A stretch of 64,000 bases of DNA from positions 159,386 through 223,385 of the forward strand of contig JAKIWE010000003.1 in the NCBI GenBank assembly GCA_022750195.1. The letters run 5' to 3'. How positions within the stretch are numbered: the stretch's first letter is position 1; every line of letters begins with the position of its first letter. A program made the translations under genes and the position numbers. The notes under the pieces were generated by a model, which searched no databases, was not told the origin of the DNA, and was given only the letters and a program-made list of their open reading frames with translations. This DNA is from Thermoplasmata archaeon (GTDB taxonomy: Archaea > Thermoplasmatota > Thermoplasmata > Lutacidiplasmatales > UBA184). This document shows, piece by piece, positions 1 through 8,336 of the stretch.

Positions 1-478
1 GGATGACCAGCTCCTCGGCGCGGTAGTGGATGCGGCGGAGCTCGACCCCGCGGAAGTGGGCGATCTCCTCCATCCGCCACTTAAGGAACTCCTTGAGCGA
101 TTTCTGCGTGCCGTGGAGATGGCCCTCGGCCACGTAGCCCCCCTGCCCGTCGGTCCGGAAGCCGTAGGCGATCCCCGCGCTGATCACTTCGCCTTCCCCG
201 CCTCCGTGACGGGCGAGGACGCAGTGGGTGATCGCCCCCCGAGGGATGGGGGCGCGGTCGACCTGTCGGATCCCGATCGGGAGCACGGACGAGACGCTGA
301 CCAGGTTCTGCTCGCCGATACGGGCCTCGAGGAGCGCGAGGTCGAAGGCGTTGAGCTCGCTCGTCTTGTTGATGCCCTTGCCGCTCGTGATGAAAAACCG
401 CGTTGGCACCGGCACCAAGGTTCCCGGCGTCGGGTCCCGGGTGCGGGGCACGAGAGTCGCGGATGCGTCCGGAGCCAT
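1..478 (-). CDS. pdaD: Pyruvoyl-dependent arginine decarboxylase (C-terminus cut by window edge)
   Basis: This frame opens at ATG 478 and runs off the left edge, giving about 159 residues, nearly the roughly 165 usual for the family. It carries FFITSGKG near residue 28, then KTSELNAFDLALLE, and NLVSVSSVLP. In this family the bond between the two serines is self-cleaved to create the pyruvoyl cofactor. The enzyme decarboxylates arginine to agmatine, which archaea use for polyamines and for agmatidine in tRNA-Ile. It lies 35 bp after hxlB on the same strand. Identity rests on motifs and length; the last residues are outside the window. Confidence 0.9.
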   Translation of the reverse strand, partial: MAPDASATLVPRTRDPTPGTLVPVPTRFFITSGKGINKTSELNAFDLALLEARIGEQNLVSVSSVLPIGIRQVDRAPIPRGAITHCVLARHGGGEGEVISAGIAYGFRTDGQGGYVAEGHLHGTQKSLKEFLKWRMEEIAHFRGVELRRIHYRAEELVI

Positions 479-513
479 AACGGTTCGCTCGGCCCGGGCC
501 GTCAGAGGCTGTT

Positions 514-1086
514 TCAGACCATGATGGCGTGGCGACGACGCATGGACGCCTCCGACTCGCCCCGGGCGTGCATGATCTCGGCGATCACGGCGTCCGTCAA
601 CCGCAGCGCCGCGGATTCGAAGAGCGTCCCGAGCGGGGCGAGGCGGGCCCGGGCCTCGTCCTCCGGGAACTCGAGAGCGATCAGGAGCGTGGCCGCGTGG
701 GCGAGCTTCGAGCTCGCCTTGCCGGTGACCACGACGAGCTTCGCGCCTTCGCGCCGAACGATGTTCGCGGTCTGGATGCTCGACTGGCTCTCGCCGCGGT
801 CGGAGACGATCACGACGGCGTCGCCCGACCGAACGATCGGCGTGACGCTCTCGCCGATCACGTAGGCGGTAAGGCCGGTCTGCACGAGGCGCATCGCAAA
901 GGCGCGTCCGATGATCCCCGACCGACCCGCGCCGTAGACGAAGATCGCGGGCGCAGCCAGGAGGATCCCGACGGCGCGCGCGATCTCGCTCTCGGGAATC
1001 TCCCGGAGGCTGCCCGCGACCCGCCGTTCTAGGTAGTCCAACGAGGCCCGGTACGTGCTCCCGTCAACGGCGACCGGATCGGGCAT
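514..1086 (-). CDS. hxlB: 6-phospho-3-hexuloisomerase (SIS domain)
   Basis: A 190-residue protein with a single SIS fold. The motif GAGRSG at about residues 51-56, followed by AFAMRL and later a VSDRGES turn, matches 6-phospho-3-hexuloisomerases. These interconvert hexulose-6-phosphate and fructose-6-phosphate, which archaea lacking an oxidative pentose pathway use to make ribulose-5-phosphate. The ATG at 1086 was chosen because residues upstream are an arginine/proline-rich shadow of the neighbouring gene. The start lies inside the 3' end of the TIM-barrel gene (23 bp overlap), so translation may be coupled. The partner synthase is not in the window. Confidence 0.87.
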   Translation of the reverse strand: MPDPVAVDGSTYRASLDYLERRVAGSLREIPESEIARAVGILLAAPAIFVYGAGRSGIIGRAFAMRLVQTGLTAYVIGESVTPIVRSGDAVVIVSDRGESQSSIQTANIVRREGAKLVVVTGKASSKLAHAATLLIALEFPEDEARARLAPLGTLFESAALRLTDAVIAEIMHARGESEASMRRRHAIMV

Positions 1087-2239
1087 GGGGCCCTCCCTTC
1101 TTCGGGGCCGGCCGACGCGGGGCGGGGCGCGATGGTCCGGCCGGGCGTGCGGCGGTCTTGGGCGGAACACCTTTGCGCGGGGGAGCCGCAGCATGCGCGC
1201 TCTTCGGCGGCGCCGCCGGAGGTGCGGCATGCCGCTTGGTCCACTTCCGCATCAACGCGCGCTCGTAGAGGAGCTTCATGTACATCGCGTCGTGCTCGAG
1301 CAACGGCGAGCTCGAGATCACCGTGACGTCGAAGTCCCGGTCGGCGAGCAGGTCGGCGAGCGGGTCGAAGCGGACGTGGCCCCGCTTGATCGGGGTGAGC
1401 CGGAACTCCCCCGGTCCGTAGAATTCGACGCCGGAGAAGTTGAGGTAGAGCTCCCCACCGCTCGCCTCCACGAACTGGTCGATGACCGGTGCCAGCTGCG
1501 CAGCGTCTTCGAAGTTCGTCCGTTCGCGCGCCGCGAGGTGCGGAAGGTTGAGCACGGGGACGACGCCCTTGACCCGGTGTGCCAGGTCGAGCACCTCCTC
1601 CCGCGAGCCGAAGACATCGGGGTGTCCGCTCGGCTCGATGCCGAGGCGGACATGCCCTCCGGAGTAGCCCTTGAGCCAGCTCGAGAGACTCTGCGTGATC
1701 TCGCTGAGGTCGTGCACGCTGTCGGCCCGGTCGCCGGTGCCGTAGAAGCCGAGGTGCGTCAGCGTGAGCCGGGCCCCGAGCCCATCGGCGAGCACGCCCG
1801 CCCACTGGATCTGGCGGATCGACCGGTCGCGCGCCTCTTGGCTCCCGAAGAAGTCGACGTAGTACGGAGCGTGGAGCGTGAGGTCGACGTCCAGCGCCCT
1901 CGCGAGCGCCCGAGTCTGGTGAAGGTCGCTGTAGTCCTTCGCGAGGCTCCACGTCAGCGTCGTGATCGTGTCGCGCCGTCGGATGGGGGCGGTCACCGGC
2001 ATCACCTCGGCGGTGGCGGTGGCCTTGCCCCCGGCGGCCACCTCGACGACCAGCTGGCCGGGGAGCTCCTTCCCGCCTTTGCCGATCTCCTCGTCGAGGA
2101 CGACGCGCGACATGGGGTTCACCTTGATGAACTGCACCTCCATCGCCGTCAACCCGAGGTGGTGGACGTCGGAGATGCCGTCCCGTAGGGTGCGACCCTT
2201 GCAGGAAAGAGGGATTCCTGCAGGCCCGAACCGTATCAC
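1064..2239 (-). CDS. Endonuclease IV / xylose-isomerase-like TIM-barrel protein
   Basis: A 391-residue protein opening with a GTG start and MIRFGPAGIPLSCKG, the usual opening of archaeal endonuclease IV-like TIM barrels. Candidate metal ligands remain in LHAPYY, LTHLGF and GIEPSGHPD, but the later DxxH-type site reads LNLPHL, so the zinc centre may be altered. The last 60 residues are a lysine/proline/alanine-rich basic tail outside the barrel. It could be an abasic-site endonuclease or a sugar-phosphate isomerase, and the neighbouring hxlB does not settle which. A TATA box lies about 45 bp upstream. It is the first gene of a run with hxlB and probably pdaD. Confidence 0.78.
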   Translation of the reverse strand: MIRFGPAGIPLSCKGRTLRDGISDVHHLGLTAMEVQFIKVNPMSRVVLDEEIGKGGKELPGQLVVEVAAGGKATATAEVMPVTAPIRRRDTITTLTWSLAKDYSDLHQTRALARALDVDLTLHAPYYVDFFGSQEARDRSIRQIQWAGVLADGLGARLTLTHLGFYGTGDRADSVHDLSEITQSLSSWLKGYSGGHVRLGIEPSGHPDVFGSREEVLDLAHRVKGVVPVLNLPHLAARERTNFEDAAQLAPVIDQFVEASGGELYLNFSGVEFYGPGEFRLTPIKRGHVRFDPLADLLADRDFDVTVISSSPLLEHDAMYMKLLYERALMRKWTKRHAAPPAAPPKSAHAAAPPRKGVPPKTAARPAGPSRPAPRRPAPKKGGPHARSGRR

Positions 2240-2283
2240 AATTAATCAAACCTCAAAACGGAAGAGGCGCTATTTCTCGGGTC

Positions 2284-2290
2284 TATATAT
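2284..2290 (-). promoter_or_regulatory. TATA box for the TIM-barrel/hxlB run
   Basis: TATATA stands out in a GC-rich setting, with its centre 48 bp before the GTG at 2239. A start site 25 bp downstream would leave a leader of about 20 nt. No clear Shine-Dalgarno sequence is visible. Confidence 0.55.
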
Positions 2291-2308
2291 CCGCCCGGTG
2301 AACCTCGG

Positions 2309-2959
2309 TTATCGCCCTTCGACGAGGGGAACGAACCGGCACGCGGGCCCTTCCTCGGTCGTTCCGGAGGTTCCCTCCTTGCGCCATCGCACGAGCACCT
2401 GCTCCCAACTGTCGCCGACCGGGGCGACGAGCACGCCTCCGTCCTTGAGCTGCTCGCGCCAGGCGGGTTGCACGCGAGGCGTCGCGCACGAGACGAGGAT
2501 CCGGTCGTACGGCGCCGCACCGGGCCAGCCGCGGACGCCGTCGGTCGCTCGGATCCGGACCGGTCCGGCGTAGCCGTTGGCGCGGACGTTCTCGGCCGCG
2601 AACCTTGCGAGCTGCGGGTCGACCTCGAGGGCCTCGACCACGCCGCCGGGCGAGCAGAGGCGCGCGAGCAGGCAGGCGAGGTAGCCGCTGCCGGCACCGA
2701 CCTCCAGGACCTTCGCGCCGGCGAACAGCTCGGACCATTCCAGTTGCAGCGCGACCATGTGCGGCGCGGAGATCGTCGCCTCGGAACCGGGAAGAGGCAG
2801 GGGACGATCGGCGTACGCCTCTTTTCGCCACGCCGTCTCAACGAACGAATGGCGCGGGAGGGAGCGCATCGCTTCGGCGATTTCCCGTGGGAGAGGGCCG
2901 AGAGAACGGACCATTCGGTCGGCAGCGTCGGTCCACGCCTCGACGGGGGTAGGCGTCAC
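2309..2959 (-). CDS. pcm: Protein-L-isoaspartate O-methyltransferase
   Basis: A 216-residue class I methyltransferase. The family signature TISAPHMVA is at residues 62-70 and the SAM-binding loop EVGAGSGYLA at 86-95. It methylates L-isoaspartyl residues with S-adenosylmethionine so that damaged proteins can be repaired. Length and motif order are normal. The GTG start at 2959 overlaps the stop of rlmE by 4 bp (GTGA), a coupled arrangement placing both in one transcript. Confidence 0.93.
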   Translation of the reverse strand: MTPTPVEAWTDAADRMVRSLGPLPREIAEAMRSLPRHSFVETAWRKEAYADRPLPLPGSEATISAPHMVALQLEWSELFAGAKVLEVGAGSGYLACLLARLCSPGGVVEALEVDPQLARFAAENVRANGYAGPVRIRATDGVRGWPGAAPYDRILVSCATPRVQPAWREQLKDGGVLVAPVGDSWEQVLVRWRKEGTSGTTEEGPACRFVPLVEGR

Positions 2960-3573
2960 GGTCCTGGGCCAGGGCGAGGTGACGGCCGGAACTCCAGGCC
3001 GAGAAGGTAGATCTCGGACGAGCGCTCGCGAGAGGCCGGCGGCTTCGTCCGCACGACACGACGGAAGTTCGGGTGCAGCTCGCGGACGAGCTCTTCGAGA
3101 AGATCGCCCGCAAACAGTTTCGCGACGAACCGACCCCGGGGCATTAGGAACCGGTCGCAGAGGGCGAACGCCGACCTCGCCAGGTCGACGCTGCGAGCGT
3201 GGTCGGTGGCGTACGCCCCACTGATCGACGGAGACATGTCCGAGATCACCACATCGAACCGGCGGTCGCCGAGCCGCTCGGCGAGGGCGGGGTCCCCGAC
3301 GCGTCGTCGGATCACCTCGACCCCGTCGATCGGTTCGATCGGGCGGGGGTCGACCGCGACGACCCGACCAGCCGAACCGACGCGCGTTCGCGCGACGATC
3401 GACCAGCCGCCGGGCGCAGCGCCCAGATCGAGCACCGCGTCCCCCGGAACGAACAAGCGGTACCGCTGCGCCAACGCATCGAGCTTGAACGCCGCGCGCG
3501 AGCGAAGCCCCTCGCGCTGGGCCGCGCGGTAGTACGGGTCGCGACGTCGCTCGGAAACGAATCGACGGCCCAC
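2956..3573 (-). CDS. rlmE: 23S rRNA 2'-O-ribose methyltransferase, FtsJ/RlmE family
   Basis: A 205-residue Rossmann methyltransferase with the complete K-D-K-E tetrad of the family: K30, D112 (in SDMSPS), K152 and E187. The SAM loop LGAAPGGW spans residues 50-57. It is expected to methylate a ribose in 23S rRNA. There is no TRAM extension, unlike some archaeal homologues. Translation starts at GTG 3573, and the gene is coupled to pcm downstream. It ends the copA side of the cluster, with 48 bp separating it from the ATPase stop. Confidence 0.9.
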   Translation of the reverse strand: MGRRFVSERRRDPYYRAAQREGLRSRAAFKLDALAQRYRLFVPGDAVLDLGAAPGGWSIVARTRVGSAGRVVAVDPRPIEPIDGVEVIRRRVGDPALAERLGDRRFDVVISDMSPSISGAYATDHARSVDLARSAFALCDRFLMPRGRFVAKLFAGDLLEELVRELHPNFRRVVRTKPPASRERSSEIYLLGLEFRPSPRPGPGP

Positions 3574-3621
3574 ACCGGTGTCAGCCGCTCGCCGCGCATA
3601 AGCCGGCCGAGCCGCGCGCGA

Positions 3622-5745
3622 TCACCCCGGACTAGGCCGCGCGCCGGCGCCGGCGGCGGGCCCAGCGCGGGGGCCACGCTCCAGGGCGACCCAACGTAGG
3701 GAGAGCGAGTTCGTCACGACGAGGGTCGACGAGATCGCCATCGCCAGCGCGCCGACGATCGGGAGCGTTGCGTAGACGGAGAACCCCCGCCAAGGAACTA
3801 GGGCGCCCGCTGCCAGGGGTAGGAGCACCGCGTTGTACCCCAGGGCCCAGACGATGTTCTGTCGAACTTTGCGGACGGTCGCCCGCGCGAGCCGGAGCGC
3901 GAGGGCGACGTCTGCGAAGCCGGCTCGGACCAGGAGCACTTGGCCCGCATCTCGGGCCACCTCCGTTCCGGTCCCCACCGCGAGGCCGACGTCGGCCGCC
4001 GCCAGGGCCGGCGCGTCGTTGATGCCATCGCCGACGAACGCAACGAGGCGACCCTCCCGCTGGAAGCGCCTCACCCACTCGAGCTTCCCTTCGGGGGTCA
4101 CTCCCGCGTGCACCTCCTCGATGCCCGCCGCGCGGGCTACGGCGTCGGCCGCGCGGGCGTTGTCCCCGGTCACCATCACGACGCGGACGCCCTCCGCGCG
4201 CAACGTTGCGACAGCGGCGCCGACGCCCGGTGCGACCGGGTCGCTAAAGGCGATTAGCCCTCGAGGGGACCCGTCCACGACCAGGGCCGAGAGACTCGCA
4301 CCTTCCGAACTCCATCGAGCGGCCGAAGCTCGCATCGACTCCGGCACGCTCTCCAAGTCCGGGAACGGAGGACCTCCACGAAGCTCAACACGGGAAGTGC
4401 CCAACCAACCTTCAACGCCCCGACCGGCCACGACCGTCACCTCCGAGACCTCCTCCGGCGGGAGGCCTCGACGGCGGACCTCGCCTTCGACAGCATGGGC
4501 GAGCGGGTGACGGACCCCTCGTTCTAGACCCGCCGCCACCGCTAGGAGTCTACGGTCGTCCCAACCGCCCCAAGCGATCGCGCCGACCACGCGCGCCTGA
4601 CCCCGGGTGAGCGTCCCGGTCTTATCGGTGAGAACGATGTCCGCTCGAGCCGCCCGGTCGATCGCGTCTCGGCCACGGAACAGGACCCCGCTCTCCGCTC
4701 CGCGCCCCGCCGCGACCACCAGGGCTGCTGGGGTCGCGATGCCGAACGCGCACGGACAGGCCGTGATCGCCACCGTCACGAACACTAGGAGGGCGACCGT
4801 GGGTCCGCTCCCGAACAGCGACCAGCCGAGCGAGGCCGCGATCGCCACTGCGAGGACGAAAGGGACGAACCGTTGGGCGATGCGGTCGGCCAGCCGCTGC
4901 AGGGGCAGCTGGCTCGTCTCGGCCTCCGCCACGAGTTGACCGACCTGAGCGAGGAAGCTGTCCGAACCGACCCCGGTCGCTCGGACCTCGAGAACGCCGT
5001 CAAGGTTCGTGGAGCCCGCGACGACAGGGTCTCCGGCGGCTTTGGGGACCGGGAGGGACTCACCGGTCAGGATCGCCTCGTCGACGCTCGAGCGACCGGT
5101 TTGTACCACGCCATCCGTGGGAAACCGTGATCCCGGCCCGACACGGCAGACGTCGCCGACGCCGAGCTCGGAGACGGGTACCACCGATTCAAGACCGGCC
5201 CGAAGCACCGTAGCCGTCGTCGGCACGAGCTCCGCCAGCCGGCGAACCGCACTCCCCGCCCGATGGCGCGTCAGTTGCTCGAGGTAATTGCCGCTCAGGA
5301 TCAGCGTGATGATCAGAGCTGACGCGTCCAAGTACGACGTCGACGGGAGGTGGCCCGGTAGGAGGAGCACGGCCGTGCTGTAGCCGAACGCCACCGTAGT
5401 CGCGACCGCAACGAGGACATCCATGTTCCAAAGGCGGCTGCGCGCGGCATCCCACAGCCCCCGGTAGAAGCCCTGGCCTCCGTAGACCTGCACGACCGCC
5501 GCGCACCCGAGCGCAAGCCACTCGGAGCCCGGGAAACGGACCCCGTAGGCGAGGGCCACGACCGCGAGCGATAAGGGCCATGAGACGGCGAGTCGCAAGC
5601 GCAGCTGGGCGACGCGGCGCGCCGGTTCGGCAAACTCTGTGAGGCACGCGGAGCAGCAGAAGTAGTAGGTCCGATTCTCGCGCGTGAGCGACAGCTCCGC
5701 GGTCCGCTCGTCGACGAACATCCCGCAGATGGGATCGGTCGCCAA
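3622..5745 (-). CDS. copA: Copper-exporting P1B-type ATPase with N-terminal YHS metal-binding domain
   Basis: A 707-residue heavy-metal P-type ATPase. Residues 1-45 form a YHS/TRASH-type metal site (DPICGM with C7; YFCCSAC with C30, C31, C34) in place of the usual HMA domain. The core has TGES at 227-230, the CPC transport motif at 330-332, the phosphorylation site DKTGT at 374-378, a HP locus (RHPLAHAVE) and GDGINDAPAL. The last helices carry GYN and MAISS, residues linked to Cu(I) specificity. It should pump Cu(I) out across the membrane. The predicted start is TTG. The 46-residue YHS gene lies 56 bp upstream on the same strand. Confidence 0.93.
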   Translation of the reverse strand: MATDPICGMFVDERTAELSLTRENRTYYFCCSACLTEFAEPARRVAQLRLRLAVSWPLSLAVVALAYGVRFPGSEWLALGCAAVVQVYGGQGFYRGLWDAARSRLWNMDVLVAVATTVAFGYSTAVLLLPGHLPSTSYLDASALIITLILSGNYLEQLTRHRAGSAVRRLAELVPTTATVLRAGLESVVPVSELGVGDVCRVGPGSRFPTDGVVQTGRSSVDEAILTGESLPVPKAAGDPVVAGSTNLDGVLEVRATGVGSDSFLAQVGQLVAEAETSQLPLQRLADRIAQRFVPFVLAVAIAASLGWSLFGSGPTVALLVFVTVAITACPCAFGIATPAALVVAAGRGAESGVLFRGRDAIDRAARADIVLTDKTGTLTRGQARVVGAIAWGGWDDRRLLAVAAGLERGVRHPLAHAVEGEVRRRGLPPEEVSEVTVVAGRGVEGWLGTSRVELRGGPPFPDLESVPESMRASAARWSSEGASLSALVVDGSPRGLIAFSDPVAPGVGAAVATLRAEGVRVVMVTGDNARAADAVARAAGIEEVHAGVTPEGKLEWVRRFQREGRLVAFVGDGINDAPALAAADVGLAVGTGTEVARDAGQVLLVRAGFADVALALRLARATVRKVRQNIVWALGYNAVLLPLAAGALVPWRGFSVYATLPIVGALAMAISSTLVVTNSLSLRWVALERGPRAGPAAGAGARPSPG

Positions 5746-5801
5746 GGTTCGAGAGCTCGCTTAGGCAATGCGGGTCGCGAGTACCTGAGAGGCCGAGAGG
5801 A

Positions 5802-5942
5802 TTACCCGTTCGTTTGCTGCTTGCGGAACTCTGTTCGGCATCGCTCGCAACAAAAGTAGAACGTCGTACCCCCCACCTCGAGCTTCAGGGCGTTCGCACG
5901 GCGTTCGTCAACCACCATCCCGCAGATCGGGTCCTTCGCCAT
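5802..5942 (-). CDS. Stand-alone 46-residue YHS-domain protein
   Basis: This short frame (ATG 5942 to TAA at 5802) encodes only a YHS/TRASH metal-binding unit: DPICGM at residues 4-9, then FYFCCERC at 28-35. It closely mirrors the N-terminal domain of the ATPase encoded just downstream, matching at KDPICGM-VDER and YFCCxxC. Four cysteines (C7, C31, C32, C35) could bind Cu(I) or zinc. A copper chaperone or metal sensor for the ATPase is a reasonable inference, not shown. The two genes are probably co-transcribed. Confidence 0.85.
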   Translation of the reverse strand: MAKDPICGMVVDERRANALKLEVGGTTFYFCCERCRTEFRKQQTNG

Positions 5943-6007
5943 CGCGTTACCTCCACTCCTCGGTCCTCGAACCGCCCTCGCGATGTGGGCCGCCTAACCA
6001 GACAAAT

Positions 6008-6016
6008 GGTATACAG
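6008..6016. promoter_or_regulatory. TATA-like element between the copper genes and the CGNR gene
   Basis: GGTATACAG is centred 29 bp before the ATG of the CGNR gene, so its transcript may be nearly leaderless. The core TATA is symmetric and could also serve the divergent YHS/copA unit, whose start is 70 bp away. This puts the regulator candidate and the copper genes on one shared 98 bp control region. Confidence 0.45.
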
Positions 6017-6040
6017 TAGTTAGGCTTTGCCTCCACCACG

Positions 6041-6604
6041 ATGCCTCGAGGGCGCCACCTGCCGATCCTATCCAGCTTCGACCGCGAAGCGCAACGGCTC
6101 GCTCTGGCACTGCTGAGCACCGAATGCGCCGTGTGCCGAGGAGGGATCCGCCCGCTGGACCGACTCTCCCAGCCCGCCGAAAGGAGTCGGTGGATTCGGG
6201 AGCAGCCGGCTCGATGGTCACGCCCGCTCCGGAAGGCCGGCTCGGAGTTGGTACGGACACGCGAGCTGCTCCGCACGCATGTGGATGGAACGATAGGACC
6301 CGCTCGTGCGAGGCGATTCGAGCGAATGCTGGCGACCGGCCTCCTTCGCCCCTCGCTGACGGCCGACCACGGACTCGTCTTCAAACCGGCACCCAGTGCG
6401 ACGGCCGATGCGTCGTGGGTAGCCGCGTTTGGACTGGCTTCCCTCGTCGCTTCGCACCCCGGTCGCGTGCGGCGTTGCGGCCTCCCGCAATGCGGTTGCT
6501 ACTTTGTCGACATCTCGCGAAGCGGACGGCGTCGGTGGTGCGCCATGGCGCTGTGCGGAAATCGGGTCAAGGCCCGGCGGCATTACCACCGGGCGCGAGG
6601 GTAG
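6041..6604 (+). CDS. CGNR zinc-finger protein, putative transcription regulator
   Basis: A 187-residue protein ending in a typical CGNR zinc finger: C146, C151, C167 and C172, with CGNR at 172-175 and a basic tail. The N-terminal 130 residues would correspond to the ligand-binding region of the family, although similarity there is not obvious by eye. Family members are thought to be stress-responsive DNA-binding regulators. It is transcribed away from the YHS/copA genes and shares their promoter region, so copper or redox control of that pair is a reasonable guess. The ATG start fits the TATA spacing. Confidence 0.8.
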   Translation: MPRGRHLPILSSFDREAQRLALALLSTECAVCRGGIRPLDRLSQPAERSRWIREQPARWSRPLRKAGSELVRTRELLRTHVDGTIGPARARRFERMLATGLLRPSLTADHGLVFKPAPSATADASWVAAFGLASLVASHPGRVRRCGLPQCGCYFVDISRSGRRRWCAMALCGNRVKARRHYHRARG

Positions 6605-6648
6605 GAGGTCGCCGCGTCCCCCGACCGCGGGGGGGAACGGGAGGCGAC

Positions 6649-6969
6649 TTACTTCATCATCGCCGCGCGGGCCTTTGCGATGGCGATGTTGTTCTCGATC
6701 GGAGTTGGGAACTTTACGGTCTGATGCACCTCGGAGGTCACGAACGGCAGCCATTGCTGGACCGCCAGGAGCATCTTCTCATGGGAGATGTCGCCGCTCA
6801 CGTAGTAGCCGGAGATCCCGTCCAGGAACGAGTGGACTTCCTTGATGAGCCCGCTCTCGACCTGAGAGTGATACAATCCGACGAACGCCTCGTACATCTG
6901 GGCCTGCATGGTGGGGTCCGGCGGCAACAGTTCGGGGCGGAAGTGCCACAGTCCGAAGTAGGTCGGCAT
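6649..6969 (-). CDS. Small conserved-looking protein of unknown function
   Basis: A 106-residue soluble protein opening MPTYFGLWHF, with no signal peptide or membrane segment. Its size and mix of short strands with amphipathic helices suggest a dimeric alpha/beta-barrel fold such as the DUF3303 or EthD-like groups, but this is only an impression. Two starts are possible. ATG 6969 lies 29 bp after the TATA box and fits leaderless initiation; GTG 6981 has a GGAG six bases upstream. Base composition is less extreme than its neighbours, and the frame has no long competing frame. Confidence 0.65.
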   Translation of the reverse strand: MPTYFGLWHFRPELLPPDPTMQAQMYEAFVGLYHSQVESGLIKEVHSFLDGISGYYVSGDISHEKMLLAVQQWLPFVTSEVHQTVKFPTPIENNIAIAKARAAMMK

Positions 6970-6993
6970 CGTCGAGGGCACCGAGTTCTCCTA

Positions 6994-7003
6994 CATATTT
7001 TTG
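6994..7003 (-). promoter_or_regulatory. TATA box for the 106-residue protein gene
   Basis: AAAAATATG on the minus strand is the most AT-rich stretch nearby. Its centre is 29 bp from the ATG at 6969, the spacing expected for a leaderless archaeal transcript. Confidence 0.5.
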
Positions 7004-7144
7004 CCCACGGCCACGGTCCTGACTCGACTCCTGCCCCACGCTTTCGACGGTAGGAGTCAGTTGCGGCCCGAGAGGAGCTCACCCCCAGTTCGGGGGATCC
7101 CGCTTCCGGAAACACGTCGTCGGCCGGGTACCTCGGACGGAGGA

Positions 7145-7219
7145 TGGGGCCGTCCGAATTTGAATCGGAGTCTCTTGCACCCCAAGCAAGAAGGATGGAC
7201 CAAGCTACCCCACGGCCCC
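7145..7219 (-). tRNA. tRNA-Pro (anticodon GGG)
   Basis: The minus strand folds as a full cloverleaf of 75 nt. The acceptor stem is GGGGCCG with CGGCCCC and discriminator A. The D arm has G18-G19 and A21. The anticodon stem CTTGC/GCAAG closes loop TTGGGGT, giving anticodon GGG. The T arm is TCCGA-TTCAAAT-TCGGA. There is no intron, and CCA is not encoded. The gene stands alone in a 300 bp gap between two small minus-strand genes. Confidence 0.95.
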
Positions 7220-7278
7220 ACCGGGGGAGGTTCGGCCGCCGACCGAGGTTCGAGAGATAACCGTTTCCCCGGCGAGGC

Positions 7279-7494
7279 TCAACGAATGAACAGCCAGGTC
7301 GCGATCCCGGCCACCGAGATGATCGCCGTGTTCGCGAGCGAGAGCCAGAAGAACTCACGGAGGTCCTTGCGACCCTCCGCCGGAGCGACCTGCGGGCCGG
7401 GCGTCGAGCCCCCGGGCGTAAGGGTGTACGGCGTTCGGAACGCGGAGGGGACCGGCGTCGCCATACCGTCGGGGCCAGCCGGACCGAGGTTCAT
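7279..7494 (-). CDS. 71-residue single-pass membrane protein, unknown
   Basis: A short protein with a proline/glycine-rich N-terminal half and one C-terminal membrane helix from about residue 49 (WLSLANTAIISVAG). A charged segment (EGRKDLREF) precedes the helix, so the N-terminus is probably cytoplasmic. It starts at ATG 7494, 24 bp after the stop of the 233-residue gene, and may share its transcript. Its closeness to the respiratory block suggests an accessory membrane subunit, but nothing in the sequence proves this. Confidence 0.6.
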   Translation of the reverse strand: MNLGPAGPDGMATPVPSAFRTPYTLTPGGSTPGPQVAPAEGRKDLREFFWLSLANTAIISVAGIATWLFIR

Positions 7495-7518
7495 ATCGGC
7501 TTCGTCCGTTCGGTGCGA

Positions 7519-8220
7519 TCAGGCGGCGAACCACGGCAACCGGGCGGCCGGACCGGTCGGCCGCAGCGTGATGAGGTGCAGGTTCGAGGAGCTATCGCCC
7601 GGCGCGTAGGAGTCCCGCTGGGCGAGCTGGTAGAGGATGAACAGGGCCTCCTCGTCGTTCGTGACGTGCAGCGAGCGGTGCACGTCGACGCGGAACCGGG
7701 AGCGGAGCACCTCGAGGAGCTCTTCGAAGTCGATCTGGGTCGAGCCTTCCGTTCGCTGGGCGCGCTTGAACAGGCCGACGACGACTCCCGTCGCGAGACG
7801 GAGCAGCTCGCCCGGCGGCACGATGCCCGTGTGCCAGTGGGCCGGCCCCTCGGGCTCCGCCGCGCTCGGGACGACGAGGATCGAGAGTTCGGTATCGAAG
7901 GAGCCCGTCGGAGGACCGCGGGTCAACTGCCAGGCCGTCTCGGCATCGCGTTGGGTGGGCACCACGACGATCCCCGGGGTCGCGGAAGGACCCGCCCGAC
8001 CGGGAGCGAACCAGGGAGCTGCCGTCTCCTTCGACTTTCCGCCCCCTTCGGGCAACAGGTAGACCGGAAGGCGCCGCCGGGGCACTCCTCCCTCCTGGAC
8101 CCAGAACCGCGCTGGTCCGGACCCAGGGCGGGTGGCGGGGGCGACCTTGGCGTAGCCCATCGCCCGCAAGGCGCTCTCTGCGCGGCGAACGACGTCCCCG
8201 GGCCCTTCGACGTGTTCCAT
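7519..8220 (-). CDS. 233-residue soluble protein of unknown function
   Basis: I do not recognise this family. The protein has no signal peptide or membrane helix. The N-terminal 110 residues have the look of a small restriction-endonuclease-like or NERD-like alpha/beta domain (GDVVRRAESALRAMGY, then strands ending PGIVVVPT), which is an impression only. The C-terminal half has two long helices, one reading FDFEE-type acidic (IDFEELLEVL). It begins at ATG 8220 and is read in the same direction as ctaB, 116 bp away. Confidence 0.65.
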   Translation of the reverse strand: MEHVEGPGDVVRRAESALRAMGYAKVAPATRPGSGPARFWVQEGGVPRRRLPVYLLPEGGGKSKETAAPWFAPGRAGPSATPGIVVVPTQRDAETAWQLTRGPPTGSFDTELSILVVPSAAEPEGPAHWHTGIVPPGELLRLATGVVVGLFKRAQRTEGSTQIDFEELLEVLRSRFRVDVHRSLHVTNDEEALFILYQLAQRDSYAPGDSSSNLHLITLRPTGPAARLPWFAA

Positions 8221-8336
8221 CCGTTCCCGACCTGCTGACCAAATTCTAGGCGAACCCGCGAGATAACGCTAGCGCTGTCGGGGCAGGGCCCGCCGCGGTG
8301 GTCCCGCCGGTCGCAGGGTCGCTCACACCGTCCCGG

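Noticed and set aside
26..865. 279-residue plus-strand frame at the left edge
   Set aside because: It is the antisense shadow of pdaD and hxlB, whose minus-strand products match known families. High GC creates long open antisense frames throughout the window.
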